26,311 nucleotides of DNA, from the IMG/VR virus record IMGVR_UViG_3300044833_000050, positions 1-26,311 of that record; one strand, given 5' to 3'. The notes under the pieces were generated by a model. That model was given only the letters and a program-made list of their open reading frames with translations. It made no database searches and was not told the origin of the DNA. Positions 13,718 through 20,041 of this stretch are shown here, one piece after another. Each line of letters begins with the position of its first letter. Position 1 is the first letter of the stretch. This DNA is from a virus. The position numbers and the translations under genes were made by a program.

Positions 13718-14054
13718 CAACTCTGCCCACAACGCTCTCGTGAAAGAAGTCTTGCAGGTCTTCCACGCGCACCGCGCTTTTGCATTCCAGACGAACGTTA
13801 TGCAGTTCAACTTTACTGGTAGTAACGGGAAGCGTTACCACGTCCAGCAAGGCGTCAAGGGGATGGCCGACGTTCTGGCGCTACGCGATGCCGAGGCGTG
13901 GGGAAACAATGCCCCGGTATGGGTGGAGTGCAAAACCGGACGCGGCGAGCAGTCCGAATTTCAGAAGTCATTTCAAGAGGACGTTGAAATGCGCGGCCAT
14001 CGCTACATCCTTTGCCGCGATACCAGGGAGCTAGAAAAAGAACTGTGGGGTTGA
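13707..14054 (+). CDS. VRR-NUC domain nuclease
   Basis: 115 aa from ATG 13707 (MPSNNSAHNALVKEV). Nuclease pattern: GVKGMADVLAL with Asp55, then VWVECKTGRGEQS with Glu74-Cys-Lys76 and Gln82, then FQEDVEMRGHRYILC. This is the GxxD...ExK...Q layout of stand-alone phage VRR-NUC proteins, which act on flap or branched DNA. A second protein of this kind is encoded at 16422-16748. Probable role in resolving replication or recombination intermediates. Confidence 0.78.
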   Translation: MPSNNSAHNALVKEVLQVFHAHRAFAFQTNVMQFNFTGSNGKRYHVQQGVKGMADVLALRDAEAWGNNAPVWVECKTGRGEQSEFQKSFQEDVEMRGHRYILCRDTRELEKELWG

Positions 14055-14056
14055 GC

Positions 14057-14203
14057 ATGAAACCACGAGTCTTCAAGAATGGGAAGTTCTGGTTGGTCCA
14101 GTTGAACGGCCAGCTATCAGCCTTTTTACGTTGGAGCATTGCAATCAAATTCGCAATTCAACAATCACCCCTACGGAGAAGCGATGCTACTGGAATCCAC
14201 TAA
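14057..14203 (+). CDS. Hypothetical protein, 48 aa
   Basis: ATG 2 nt after the VRR-NUC stop, with GGGG-TTGAG as a weak site. Basic (MKPRVFKNGKFWLVQLNGQL...RWSIAIKFA). Ends by overlapping the next gene by 20 bp. Weak coding support beyond spacing. Confidence 0.4.
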   Translation: MKPRVFKNGKFWLVQLNGQLSAFLRWSIAIKFAIQQSPLRRSDATGIH

Positions 14204-14423
14204 GCCGCCGCAAGCAATAGATGAACGCTACCGCGCCCCTATTCCGGGCACGCAAGAGGGATGGGTTTACGAACGCTACTACCTGACGTACTGCGACCGC
14301 GCCGGGATTCCGCCAATGACGTTCGAGAAATGGCTTGGCTTGCAGGACATCACCATCAGCTACAACGTGGGCGGCGTACAACAGGCGCTCAAGATGGACG
14401 AGGGAACACATGCGAAGAATTAA
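14184..14423 (+). CDS. Hypothetical protein, 79 aa
   Basis: ATG at 14184 with ACGGAG upstream. Contains aromatic-rich EGWVYERYYLTYCDRAGIPPMTFEKWLGL. Overlaps the following 54-aa gene by 14 bp. Unrecognised. Confidence 0.55.
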   Translation: MLLESTKPPQAIDERYRAPIPGTQEGWVYERYYLTYCDRAGIPPMTFEKWLGLQDITISYNVGGVQQALKMDEGTHAKN

Positions 14424-14574
14424 GCGGCTCTGGCGACTCTGGAAGTGCGAACGCACGGTGTTCAAGCTAGACCGCGTGTTCGTTTATTTGGCGGACAGGG
14501 GTCAGTATGAAGCGGCAAAGCTGGTGCTAGACGCCACACGAAAGACGCTCGACGAGATCCACGATGTCATGTAA
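14410..14574 (+). CDS. Hypothetical protein, 54 aa
   Basis: ATG at 14410 with GAGGG a few bases upstream. Strongly basic start (MRRIKRLWRLWKCER) followed by a helical part with FVYLADRGQYEAAKLVLD. Overlaps the next ORF by 11 bp. Unknown. Confidence 0.5.
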   Translation: MRRIKRLWRLWKCERTVFKLDRVFVYLADRGQYEAAKLVLDATRKTLDEIHDVM

Positions 14575-14728
14575 GTTCACCTCCGAATTTCTGGAACGAC
14601 GCCTTCTAGAGCACCGCGAATGGCAAGAGAGCGAACTCGAACGGCTCTGCGCGGAAGTGACGTGCTTTACGTTTGACGACTACATGCCGCCGGAAACTGA
14701 GGCGATTCTTGAAGGACTGGGAAGATGA
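14564..14728 (+). CDS. Hypothetical acidic protein, 54 aa
   Basis: ATG at 14564 in the end of the previous gene; TGA at 14726-14728 overlaps the excisionase ATG (ATGA). Acidic and helical (ERRLLEHREWQESELERLCAE). It directly precedes the excisionase-like gene and could be co-regulated with it. No family recognised. Confidence 0.5.
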   Translation: MSCKFTSEFLERRLLEHREWQESELERLCAEVTCFTFDDYMPPETEAILEGLGR

Positions 14729-14928
14729 CAATGGAAACTCTTTGGACTGTTCAGGACGCTGCGAAGTATCTGCACGTTAATAAAATCACCGTGTACAGGT
14801 GGCTCGCCGAAGGGAAAGTGATGCGAACAAAAGTAGGCGGCCGTACCCTAATTCGCGAATCAGAACTCCTCCGGATAATAGAGGACAATGCTCCGGCGCG
14901 GGAACTCCGCAGACACGTAAAGGCGTAG
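14725..14928 (+). CDS. Excisionase-like HTH protein
   Basis: 67 aa with a MerR/excisionase-type winged HTH: LWTVQDAAKYLHVNKITVYRWLAEGKV, then RTKVGGRTLIRESEL, the standard helix-turn-helix and wing of this family. ATG overlaps the previous stop and the gene lies directly upstream of the integrase, so it probably directs excision. Some members of the family are repressors instead. Confidence 0.78.
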   Translation: MTMETLWTVQDAAKYLHVNKITVYRWLAEGKVMRTKVGGRTLIRESELLRIIEDNAPARELRRHVKA

Positions 14929-14946
14929 AGGTGGTAGACTCCCCCG

Positions 14947-14965
14947 CAGCGAACACCAGCGCTCC
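14947..14965 (+). repeat. Inverted repeat flanking int-att, left copy
   Basis: CAGCGAACACCAGCGCTCC between the excisionase and integrase genes. Its reverse complement, with one mismatch in 19, lies at 16756-16774, so the pair brackets int, the tRNA-like att and the second VRR-NUC gene. May be an arm-type integrase or excisionase site, or regulatory. Confidence 0.7.
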
Positions 14966-14990
14966 CATCACTCACAAGGAGATGGAGCGT

Positions 14991-16142
14991 ATGGCAAGAA
15001 GAAGATTTCAACGCGGCAGTCTTGTGCTTCGGGGGACGCGCAGGAAGGTGTGGGTTGCAAGATGGCGCGAGGATGTGATTCTGGCGGACGGGTCGGTACA
15101 GCGTCGAAGAAACGCTGAGGTACTCGGCACGCTTCAGGATTACAAAACCAAGCGTCTTGCGGAGCGCGCACTCGAACAGCGACTCTCTGAAGTAAACTCG
15201 TTAACCTATAAACCGCGCCCGACCGCGACATTCCGCGAGTTTGCGGAGCGCTGGCAACGGGACGTGCTGTCCCAACATAAACGGTCTACGCAGTCGGCGG
15301 ACAAATCCAGACTGCGTAAACACCTAATCCCGGATCTAGGCGATAAGTGCATGAAGGACGTTACTAGAGAGGTTCTCCAAACCTTCGTAGCTCGCAAGGC
15401 GAAAGTCTTGTCAGGCAAGTCGGTGCGCAACCTTCTGGCACTCCTCGCGGAGATGTGGGCCCAGGCAAAGGCAGATAGCTATTCCCAGATTGACCCGTTC
15501 GTTTCGCTGGTCCTTCCAGATTGCGGGCTGACCAACGAGCGCTGCCTCACGCTGAATGAAATGAAGCTGGTTATCGACACGGCGCCGGAGCCGTACAAAA
15601 CCTATTACTGGATTCTCGCGGAAACAGGTATACGGTGCGGCGAGGCTTGCGGTCTCCCTGTCAAAAATCTAATGCTGGACCTGGGAGCTCTCAAGATCGA
15701 CCAAAAGGTGTGGCACGCGAAGATCGAGACGGTGAAGTCAAAGAAGGGGAACCGGCTGTGTGAAATATCCCCTCAACTGGCCGAGCACCTTCGCGGCTTC
15801 TTGCGCACCTGGCGGCCAAACCGTTTGGGGTTACTTTTCTCAACCTCGAACGGAACGCCATGGGATGCCGACGTAGTACGGAAACGCAAGCTCTATCCTC
15901 TCCTTGAACAGCTAGGGATCGAGCGCTGCGGCTTCCACGCCTTCCGGCACGGCAACGAAACCGTGATGGATGGTGAAGGCGTTCCGATGGCGACTCGACA
16001 GAATAGATTAGGTCACTCTGACGCGCGGACCACAATGAAGTATTCCCACGTCGTTTCTGAAGATGGACGTAAGATCGCGGCTCACTTCGGAAACCTCTTA
16101 ACGACCGCATCGGCAACAACGATGCCGGCAGGAAACGCATAA
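14991..16142 (+). CDS. int: Tyrosine recombinase (phage integrase)
   Basis: 383 aa from ATG 14991, preceded by AAGGAGATGGAG; an ATG at 14982 is an alternative. N-terminal arm-binding domain (about 1-75), SAM-like core-binding domain (about 80-175), then catalytic domain with Arg215 (TGIRCGE), Lys in VKSKKGNR (about 251), His316-x2-Arg319 (FHAFRH), His342 (RLGHSD) and nucleophile Tyr351 (MKYSHV). All catalytic residues are present, so it should be active. It faces the tRNA-fMet-like att site 64 bp downstream. Confidence 0.93.
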   Translation: MARRRFQRGSLVLRGTRRKVWVARWREDVILADGSVQRRRNAEVLGTLQDYKTKRLAERALEQRLSEVNSLTYKPRPTATFREFAERWQRDVLSQHKRSTQSADKSRLRKHLIPDLGDKCMKDVTREVLQTFVARKAKVLSGKSVRNLLALLAEMWAQAKADSYSQIDPFVSLVLPDCGLTNERCLTLNEMKLVIDTAPEPYKTYYWILAETGIRCGEACGLPVKNLMLDLGALKIDQKVWHAKIETVKSKKGNRLCEISPQLAEHLRGFLRTWRPNRLGLLFSTSNGTPWDADVVRKRKLYPLLEQLGIERCGFHAFRHGNETVMDGEGVPMATRQNRLGHSDARTTMKYSHVVSEDGRKIAAHFGNLLTTASATTMPAGNA

Positions 16143-16145
16143 ATT

Positions 16146-16164
16146 ATGGACTCAAATGGACTCA
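16146..16164 (+). repeat. Tandem ATGGACTCA pair beside att
   Basis: ATGGACTCA at 16146-16154 and again at 16156-16164, a 10-bp period, directly after the int stop and about 45 bp from the tRNA-like core. Placement suits integrase arm or accessory sites. Confidence 0.45.
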
Positions 16165-16205
16165 CGACAACTGAGCAACAGGACGTAAGTGATTCAAAAG
16201 AATCG

Positions 16206-16252
16206 TTGCGGGGGGTGGATTTGAACCACCGACCTTTGGGTTATGAGCCCAA
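16206..16252 (-). other. attP: attP core: 3' half of an initiator tRNA-fMet
   Basis: Minus strand reads anticodon stem-loop TTGGG-CTCATAA-CCCAA (anticodon CAU), variable AGGTC, T-arm GGTGG-TTCAAAT-CCACC, then 3' acceptor CCCCGCA and A73. The GGG/CCC anticodon stem and A72-A73 end are hallmarks of initiator tRNA. The D-arm and 5' acceptor strand are absent, and CCA reads CGA. Tyrosine integrases commonly use tRNA 3' halves. The 3' end faces int and phage genes lie on both sides, as expected for attP rather than attL or attR. Confidence 0.85.
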
Positions 16253-16339
16253 GAGGACACCGCTAAATGGTAGTAAAAACAGTAAGGTTAGGCTTGGCGT
16301 TCGCACCGATACGCCCCCTGACCCTAGGGTTTTTGGTCT

Positions 16340-16357
16340 CAACTTGGCCTCAAGTTG
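16340..16357. repeat. Inverted repeat between att and the nuclease gene
   Basis: CAACTTG-GCCT-CAAGTTG, perfect 7-bp arms with a 4-base loop, in the non-coding stretch 16253-16398. It could be an operator or an RNA hairpin; there is no T-run directly after it. Confidence 0.45.
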
Positions 16358-16421
16358 GGGTGGGAGAAGTAAGTGGCTCACCCGTGAGGAGGTCGAGAAT
16401 GACAGTTCCCCGACTGACGGA

Positions 16422-16748
16422 TTGACGCCGCTCGAGCATATGATCCGTGACGAGATGGCATTCAATGGCTGGTACATAATCAGAGGAGGATGGCCAGACT
16501 TCCTCTGTATCACCATCGACGCCGAAGGCAATATGCACCACGTATGCCTAGAAGCTAAGTGCCGGTCAGACAAACTCTCCAAATCACAACGCAGAATGAT
16601 TATGGCTTTAGAGTCGATGGGCCTACCGACCTACGTCGTCAAGAACCCGCGTGAGATTCGCGGCATATTGAAAGATTACATTGGCCGCTGCCCTGCCCCG
16701 TTTGTGGCTGACGACATCCGGTTGGACGAAGAAGATTGGTTAGGTTAA
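16422..16748 (+). CDS. Second VRR-NUC-like nuclease
   Basis: 108 aa if started at the TTG at 16422. Motifs: WYIIRGGWPDFLCI with Asp26, VCLEAKC with Glu44-Ala-Lys46, LSKSQRRM with Gln56, then GLPTYVV, the GxPD...ExK...Q layout of PD-(D/E)XK VRR-NUC proteins. The frame extends upstream through the tRNA fragment, which is not plausible coding. The clear GAGGAGG site precedes an ATG at 16399 in another frame, whose 8-codon ORF ends on this TTG (TTGA), so the start is unsettled. Being beside attP it could be a late-acquired gene. Confidence 0.65.
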   Translation: MTPLEHMIRDEMAFNGWYIIRGGWPDFLCITIDAEGNMHHVCLEAKCRSDKLSKSQRRMIMALESMGLPTYVVKNPREIRGILKDYIGRCPAPFVADDIRLDEEDWLG

Positions 16749-16755
16749 CTCACTT

Positions 16756-16774
16756 GGGGCGCTGGTGTTCGCTG
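16756..16774 (-). repeat. Inverted repeat flanking int-att, right copy
   Basis: Minus strand reads CAGCGAACACCAGCGCCCC, matching 14947-14965 at 18 of 19 positions. It lies in the short gap between two convergent genes, just past the stop of the 54-aa zinc protein. Confidence 0.7.
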
Positions 16775-16786
16775 ACTTCAGCTCTC

Positions 16787-16951
16787 TCATTTGGTCTTTA
16801 CCGACTTCTTCGGGCGCCCGCCGCGCTTTCCCCACACTGACATTTTATCGGCGTAGACTTTCGCTGTTTTCGCTCCGCCCTTTTTCCCCTGACAGCTTGG
16901 GCAAATCAGGACCGTCATCGGATGCTTGGGGCAGTACATTTCTTTTTTCAT
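16787..16951 (-). CDS. Zinc-binding microprotein with basic tail, 54 aa
   Basis: ATG at 16951 with AAGGGG about 9 nt upstream, TGA at 16787-16789. Sequence: MYCPKHPMTVLICPSCQG at residues 5-22 has CPKH and CPSC, a full C-x2-H...C-x2-C zinc site. The tail GKKGGAKTAK ... WGKRGGRPKK is basic, with an AT-hook-like GRP core. It fills what would otherwise look like an empty region. DNA binding is likely; role unknown. Confidence 0.6.
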   Translation of the reverse strand: MKKEMYCPKHPMTVLICPSCQGKKGGAKTAKVYADKMSVWGKRGGRPKKSVKTK

Positions 16952-17104
16952 TGATGGTCCCCTTCGCTCTCTAGTGCATCACACTCAGTGGGTAAACAAC
17001 CTAGCGGCCCGCTTTTTACGGAATCCGAACAACAAAAAATAAAGCTGGCGGCTGGCTTCGGGATGGGCGTATATTTAACGCAGCAAAGCAATCTACATTT
17101 TGCA

Positions 17105-17146
17105 CCTTAGGGGAATCACCTTAAGGTCAATCCCTTAGGAAAGATA
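17105..17146. repeat. Three CCTTA(A)GG boxes at 14-bp spacing
   Basis: CCTTAGG (17105-17111), CCTTAAGG (17119-17126) and CCTTAGG (17133-17139), start-to-start exactly 14 bp; AAT follows at a similar position in the first two. The middle box is a perfect palindrome and the outer pair is roughly symmetric about it. The array lies 60-100 bp upstream of the gene at 17205 in a 253-bp gene-free stretch (16952-17204), which also has TATATT at 17070-17075 as a possible -10. Operator cluster is the likeliest reading. Confidence 0.55.
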
Positions 17147-17204
17147 GTGAATAAAGTCCCTCCCCCACGGGCCCTTGTTTCTACTCTGAATTTTCAAGAG
17201 GCTA

Positions 17205-17624
17205 ATGATGAATGACAACAAATTCGACATGCACCTCGTCCCGTTCTTAACCGACACTTCCTCTCAGTTCCATCCAGTTCTTCGCCAAGCCCTGCGCGAA
17301 TACTTCAACCTCACGCCAGATGAGTACCTAGCCCTGCGTCGATGCGAAATTGGATTCTCAACGCATGACGCCATGAAAACCGCTGGGCTTCGTCTCGCTA
17401 AGGGGTTTTTAATTGAGCGGCGCAGAGCATCGATCGATAAGGTCTCGACCACGATTGCCGGAAGCGCCATCCTAAAGGCGGCCACAGTCGTTATGGGCGA
17501 TATACTACAAAAGATTACCGACAACGCAATCCCACTGCCAACGAAAGATAGAATAGTGCTTGACGTGGTGCACCGCTGTAATGTATTTTATTATCGTTGC
17601 CGGGGACTGCTCTTGTCGCACTGA
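17205..17624 (+). CDS. Hypothetical protein, 139 aa
   Basis: Tandem ATGATG start with AAGAGG upstream. Helical protein: FHPVLRQALREYFNLTPDEYLALRRCEIGFSTHDAMKTAGL looks like a possible HTH-containing segment (about 25-65), followed by helices and a Cys/Tyr-rich end (HRCNVFYYRCRGL). It lies behind the CCTTAAGG array, so it is probably regulated. Not recognised; a DNA-binding role is a guess. Confidence 0.6.
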   Translation: MMNDNKFDMHLVPFLTDTSSQFHPVLRQALREYFNLTPDEYLALRRCEIGFSTHDAMKTAGLRLAKGFLIERRRASIDKVSTTIAGSAILKAATVVMGDILQKITDNAIPLPTKDRIVLDVVHRCNVFYYRCRGLLLSH

Positions 17625-17654
17625 TTCCCGGCTCCCAGGGAAGAAGGTGCCACT

Positions 17655-18221
17655 TTGAACTCGAAGATCATTGAGATCCTTCAGACTGGGCGGGGAACGT
17701 TGCAAGCGGAGCTCAAGCAGATTGATGTCGGTATAGAGTCTCTAACGTCCGCCCACGGACGGGACAGTCAAGCAGTGAAGATGTTAGTAGACGGAAGAGG
17801 CAGGATTCAGGCCCAGATTGACGTACTCGAGGAGACGATCAATCGTGTCCGGCAAATCGAGGAAGGGAAAGCCAAACAACCAACAGCGGAAAGGGCAATC
17901 ACGCCGGGCCAATACTCAGGCATGAAGCTCAGCACGGCAGCGCAAGCGTATCTTGGGGATCGGGGTCGAGGACCAATCAGTTGCTCCCGCGTCGTACAGG
18001 ATCTTACTCTGGCCGGGGTAGTTGTAAAGCAGACGCGGAGCAAGCACAACAAAGACTTACAGCGGAACCTGAATACGCGGGACATCCGGCTTCTGGCCGC
18101 CAACAATACAAAGCGGTTCTCTTACGACTCCACCACCGACTCTATCTCTATGACTACGGCACTTGGGCCGGACACGGGGTGGAAACGCAAGAGAGGGACA
18201 CGGGAATTAGTAACAACGTAA
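17655..18221 (+). CDS. Coiled-coil plus winged-helix-like protein, 188 aa
   Basis: TTG start with AAGAAGGTG about 6 nt upstream. Residues 1-75 form a coiled coil (LQAELKQIDVGIESLTSA, AQIDVLEETINRVRQIEE). Residues about 90-165 have TAAQAYLGDRGRGPISCSRVVQDLTLAGVVV then KDLQRNL...NTKRFSYDSTTDSISM, which reads as a winged helix with a beta hairpin like HARE-type domains. Downstream is a terminator. Probable dimeric DNA-binding regulator, by inference. Confidence 0.6.
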   Translation: MNSKIIEILQTGRGTLQAELKQIDVGIESLTSAHGRDSQAVKMLVDGRGRIQAQIDVLEETINRVRQIEEGKAKQPTAERAITPGQYSGMKLSTAAQAYLGDRGRGPISCSRVVQDLTLAGVVVKQTRSKHNKDLQRNLNTRDIRLLAANNTKRFSYDSTTDSISMTTALGPDTGWKRKRGTRELVTT

Positions 18222-18229
18222 TCTGGCCG

Positions 18230-18259
18230 GGGCGCAGCAGACCATCGCGGCGCCCTTTT
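18230..18259 (+). terminator. Rho-independent-type terminator
   Basis: GGGCGC (18230-18235) and GCGCCC (18250-18255) form a 6-bp GC stem around 14 bases, followed by TTTT. It lies 8 bp after the stop of the rightward gene and just before the end of the convergent methyltransferase gene, where termination is expected. Confidence 0.6.
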
Positions 18260-19294
18260 CTATTGGGCCATCGCATTTAACAGTGGGGCATCATCGGTGA
18301 TTCGGCGTTCTGCCATTGCCGCGTACTCAGGGTTGAGTTCGATGCCAACGAAGTTCCGGTTGTAGCGCAGGGCTACTACTCCGGTCGTTCCAGCACCGCA
18401 GAACGGATCGAGCACCGTGTCACCTTCGCGCGATCCGCACACGCAGCATATTTCAGCAACCCTCTCAGGCATGACAGCGTAGTGATTGTCGCCGTACTGC
18501 GCTGGCGAAATCCACCATACAGAGCGGAGATTAGCTCCGCTAGCTTGCTGTTCTGACTTCTCCATCGCGTCCCATCGGTCGTTAAACCCATCGTGGCGTC
18601 GTGAGTGGCCGCGCTGCTTGTCCGTGCTTCTAGCGACTGCCTTCATTGGTCCGTTGCTTTTCTCGCCTCCATTGGCACGCAGTGATCCAGTTTGTGATTC
18701 GACATCTTGAGACAGTCTCGTTTCAGAACTTGGCTGCGCGGGAGTACGGGCCGCGTCCGTGTCATAGAAATAGTCGGTGCTCTTTGTCAACTGGAATACG
18801 TATTCGTGAGAAATTGTCGAGCGATCGCGCACTGATTCTGGCATACAGTTCGGCTTTGCCCACACGTTACACTGCCGCAAGTACCAACCATCGGCGCGCA
18901 GAGCGAACGCCACCATCCACGGGATGCCGACGAGATCCTTGTCCTTATACCCGACCGGAGGTTTGCGCCAGCCCTTCGACTCCTTGGCGTGGCTCCATGC
19001 GTCGGATCGTTGCTCCATGAAGCTACCTCCGCCGCCATTCCCGCCAGAAGCCCACTTGTCCCCCAGGTTCAACCACAAACTGCCGTCCGCCGAAAGGACG
19101 CGCCTTACATCTCGGAACACTTCAACCATTCGCGAGCAATACTCGTCAGGAGTTCTCTCTAGGCCGATCTGCTCGGGGATGCCGTAATCCCTCTGTCTCC
19201 AGTACGGCGGGGACGTGACTACGCACTGCACGGATTCATCAGGCAACTGCCGTAAGCCCTCCAGGACATCAGCGTTGATGATTCTGAAGGTCAT
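18260..19294 (-). CDS. Beta-class DNA amino-methyltransferase (N4-cytosine or N6-adenine)
   Basis: 344 aa. Catalytic motif IV TSPPYW (27-32) precedes the AdoMet-binding motif I DPFCGAGTTG (296-305), the order of the beta class. An FVGIELNPEY segment follows as in motif II. SPPY is more usual in N4-cytosine enzymes but also occurs in N6-adenine ones. The region about 195-245 is low-complexity and likely part of target recognition. ATG start overlaps the DUF4406 gene's stop by 4 bp. It is the third methyltransferase of the window, again without a restriction enzyme. Confidence 0.9.
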   Translation of the reverse strand: MTFRIINADVLEGLRQLPDESVQCVVTSPPYWRQRDYGIPEQIGLERTPDEYCSRMVEVFRDVRRVLSADGSLWLNLGDKWASGGNGGGGSFMEQRSDAWSHAKESKGWRKPPVGYKDKDLVGIPWMVAFALRADGWYLRQCNVWAKPNCMPESVRDRSTISHEYVFQLTKSTDYFYDTDAARTPAQPSSETRLSQDVESQTGSLRANGGEKSNGPMKAVARSTDKQRGHSRRHDGFNDRWDAMEKSEQQASGANLRSVWWISPAQYGDNHYAVMPERVAEICCVCGSREGDTVLDPFCGAGTTGVVALRYNRNFVGIELNPEYAAMAERRITDDAPLLNAMAQ

Positions 19295-19605
19295 TGACCG
19301 TCGTCGTAAATAATGATCTTCGCCAGTGATTCAGCGTGCCGCAGTTCTTCCCGCGCACCTTGAGATTTCTCCCATCCATGCATCATTACAACGGTGTCGC
19401 AGCGCGCAAGGATTTCCAGGTCACCATCGAGCCACACGTTGTCAGGGGCGGCGCCGTCGAACATAGAGGTGTTCTTGTGTGGGCAGATGACGGCGTATCC
19501 TAACTTCCAATACTTCAAAGCCACGGCTTCGGCGCGGCGCACGTTTATGACAATGCCGTGAACAGTTGCGGAGCGATAAGGACCTGCGATGTATGCGACC
19601 TTCAT
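19291..19605 (-). CDS. DUF4406 / nucleoside deoxyribosyltransferase-like protein
   Basis: 104 aa from ATG 19605 (MKVAYIAGPYRS), chosen for GGAGG upstream and ATGA overlap with the previous stop. YIAGPYR at the N-terminus, a Rossmann-like middle (AEAVALKYWKLGYAVICPH, DLEILARCDTVVMM) and catalytic-type Glu in SQGAREELRHAESL match DUF4406, related to nucleoside 2-deoxyribosyltransferases. It may act on nucleotides or modified bases, which would fit beside a DNA methyltransferase. Substrate unknown. Confidence 0.8.
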   Translation of the reverse strand: MKVAYIAGPYRSATVHGIVINVRRAEAVALKYWKLGYAVICPHKNTSMFDGAAPDNVWLDGDLEILARCDTVVMMHGWEKSQGAREELRHAESLAKIIIYDDGQ

Positions 19606-19874
19606 TTCACATCCTCCGGTGGCAACGTCCGCCACACAACGAAAGCCCATCCAGCAACCTTCTCCATTATCACGGGCCGCGGCGCTCGCAGGAACTCAGC
19701 GCACTTATAAATTATCTCGCCAATGCTGTGCTGATTGTGGATGCCTAGGGAAACGCAGATATTCAGGAGTTGGTTGTCTCCGTCGATTCCGTCAGTCGTA
19801 TAGTTCTTCCGCTGCGCATGAACTTCGCATGACTCTTTAACCGCTGCCGCAAACTCTTCAAACGTTCTCGCCAC
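19602..19874 (-). CDS. Hypothetical protein, 90 aa
   Basis: GTG at 19874 preferred because AAAGGAAG lies about 5 nt upstream; a TTG at 19898 is an alternative. Helical start ARTFEEFAAAVKESCEVHAQR, then GIHNQHSIGEIIYKCAEFLR. Stop overlaps the DUF4406 start. Unrecognised. Confidence 0.6.
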   Translation of the reverse strand: MARTFEEFAAAVKESCEVHAQRKNYTTDGIDGDNQLLNICVSLGIHNQHSIGEIIYKCAEFLRAPRPVIMEKVAGWAFVVWRTLPPEDVK

Positions 19875-19954
19875 TGTCTTCCTTTCCAACTTACGCAAAC
19901 CGCGTTCGCTTCTTCATCAAATTCAAGTTCATCGAGTCCATCTGGCCAGAGCAC
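19763..19954 (-). CDS. Uncertain overlapping ORF, 63 aa
   Basis: GTG at 19954 with a good GGGAGG site upstream gives MLWPDGLDELEFDEEANAV and a basic tail. It overlaps the next gene by 112 bp. An ATG two bases earlier in another frame would give a 21-residue peptide from the same site. Either a translated overlap, a short leader or decay; I cannot decide. Confidence 0.3.
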   Translation of the reverse strand: MLWPDGLDELEFDEEANAVCVSWKGRQWRERLKSLRQRLKSHAKFMRSGRTIRLTESTETTNS

Positions 19955-20041
19955 ATTAGAACCTCCCGATCACCGCAGCCTTGGCCGCTTTCGATCAAGA
20001 TGTTATGAGCACATACAGCCGCAGCAGGAGCAGGTAGGGAA

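Noticed and set aside
16206-16252. A complete, functional tRNA-fMet gene
   Set aside because: The D-arm and 5' acceptor strand are missing and CCA is altered, so only the 3' half is present.
16322-16334. CCCTAGGG followed by TTTTT as a terminator
   Set aside because: The palindrome has no loop, so it cannot form a stable hairpin of terminator type.
16146-16421. In-frame N-terminal extension of the second VRR-NUC gene starting at 16146
   Set aside because: It runs through the tRNA-fMet fragment; the peptide LNHRPLGYEP is the familiar out-of-frame translation of a tRNA 3' end, so this part is not coding.
18539-18544. A further GCTAGC copy as part of the origin array
   Set aside because: Single isolated copy inside a methyltransferase gene, without neighbours or phasing; likely chance.
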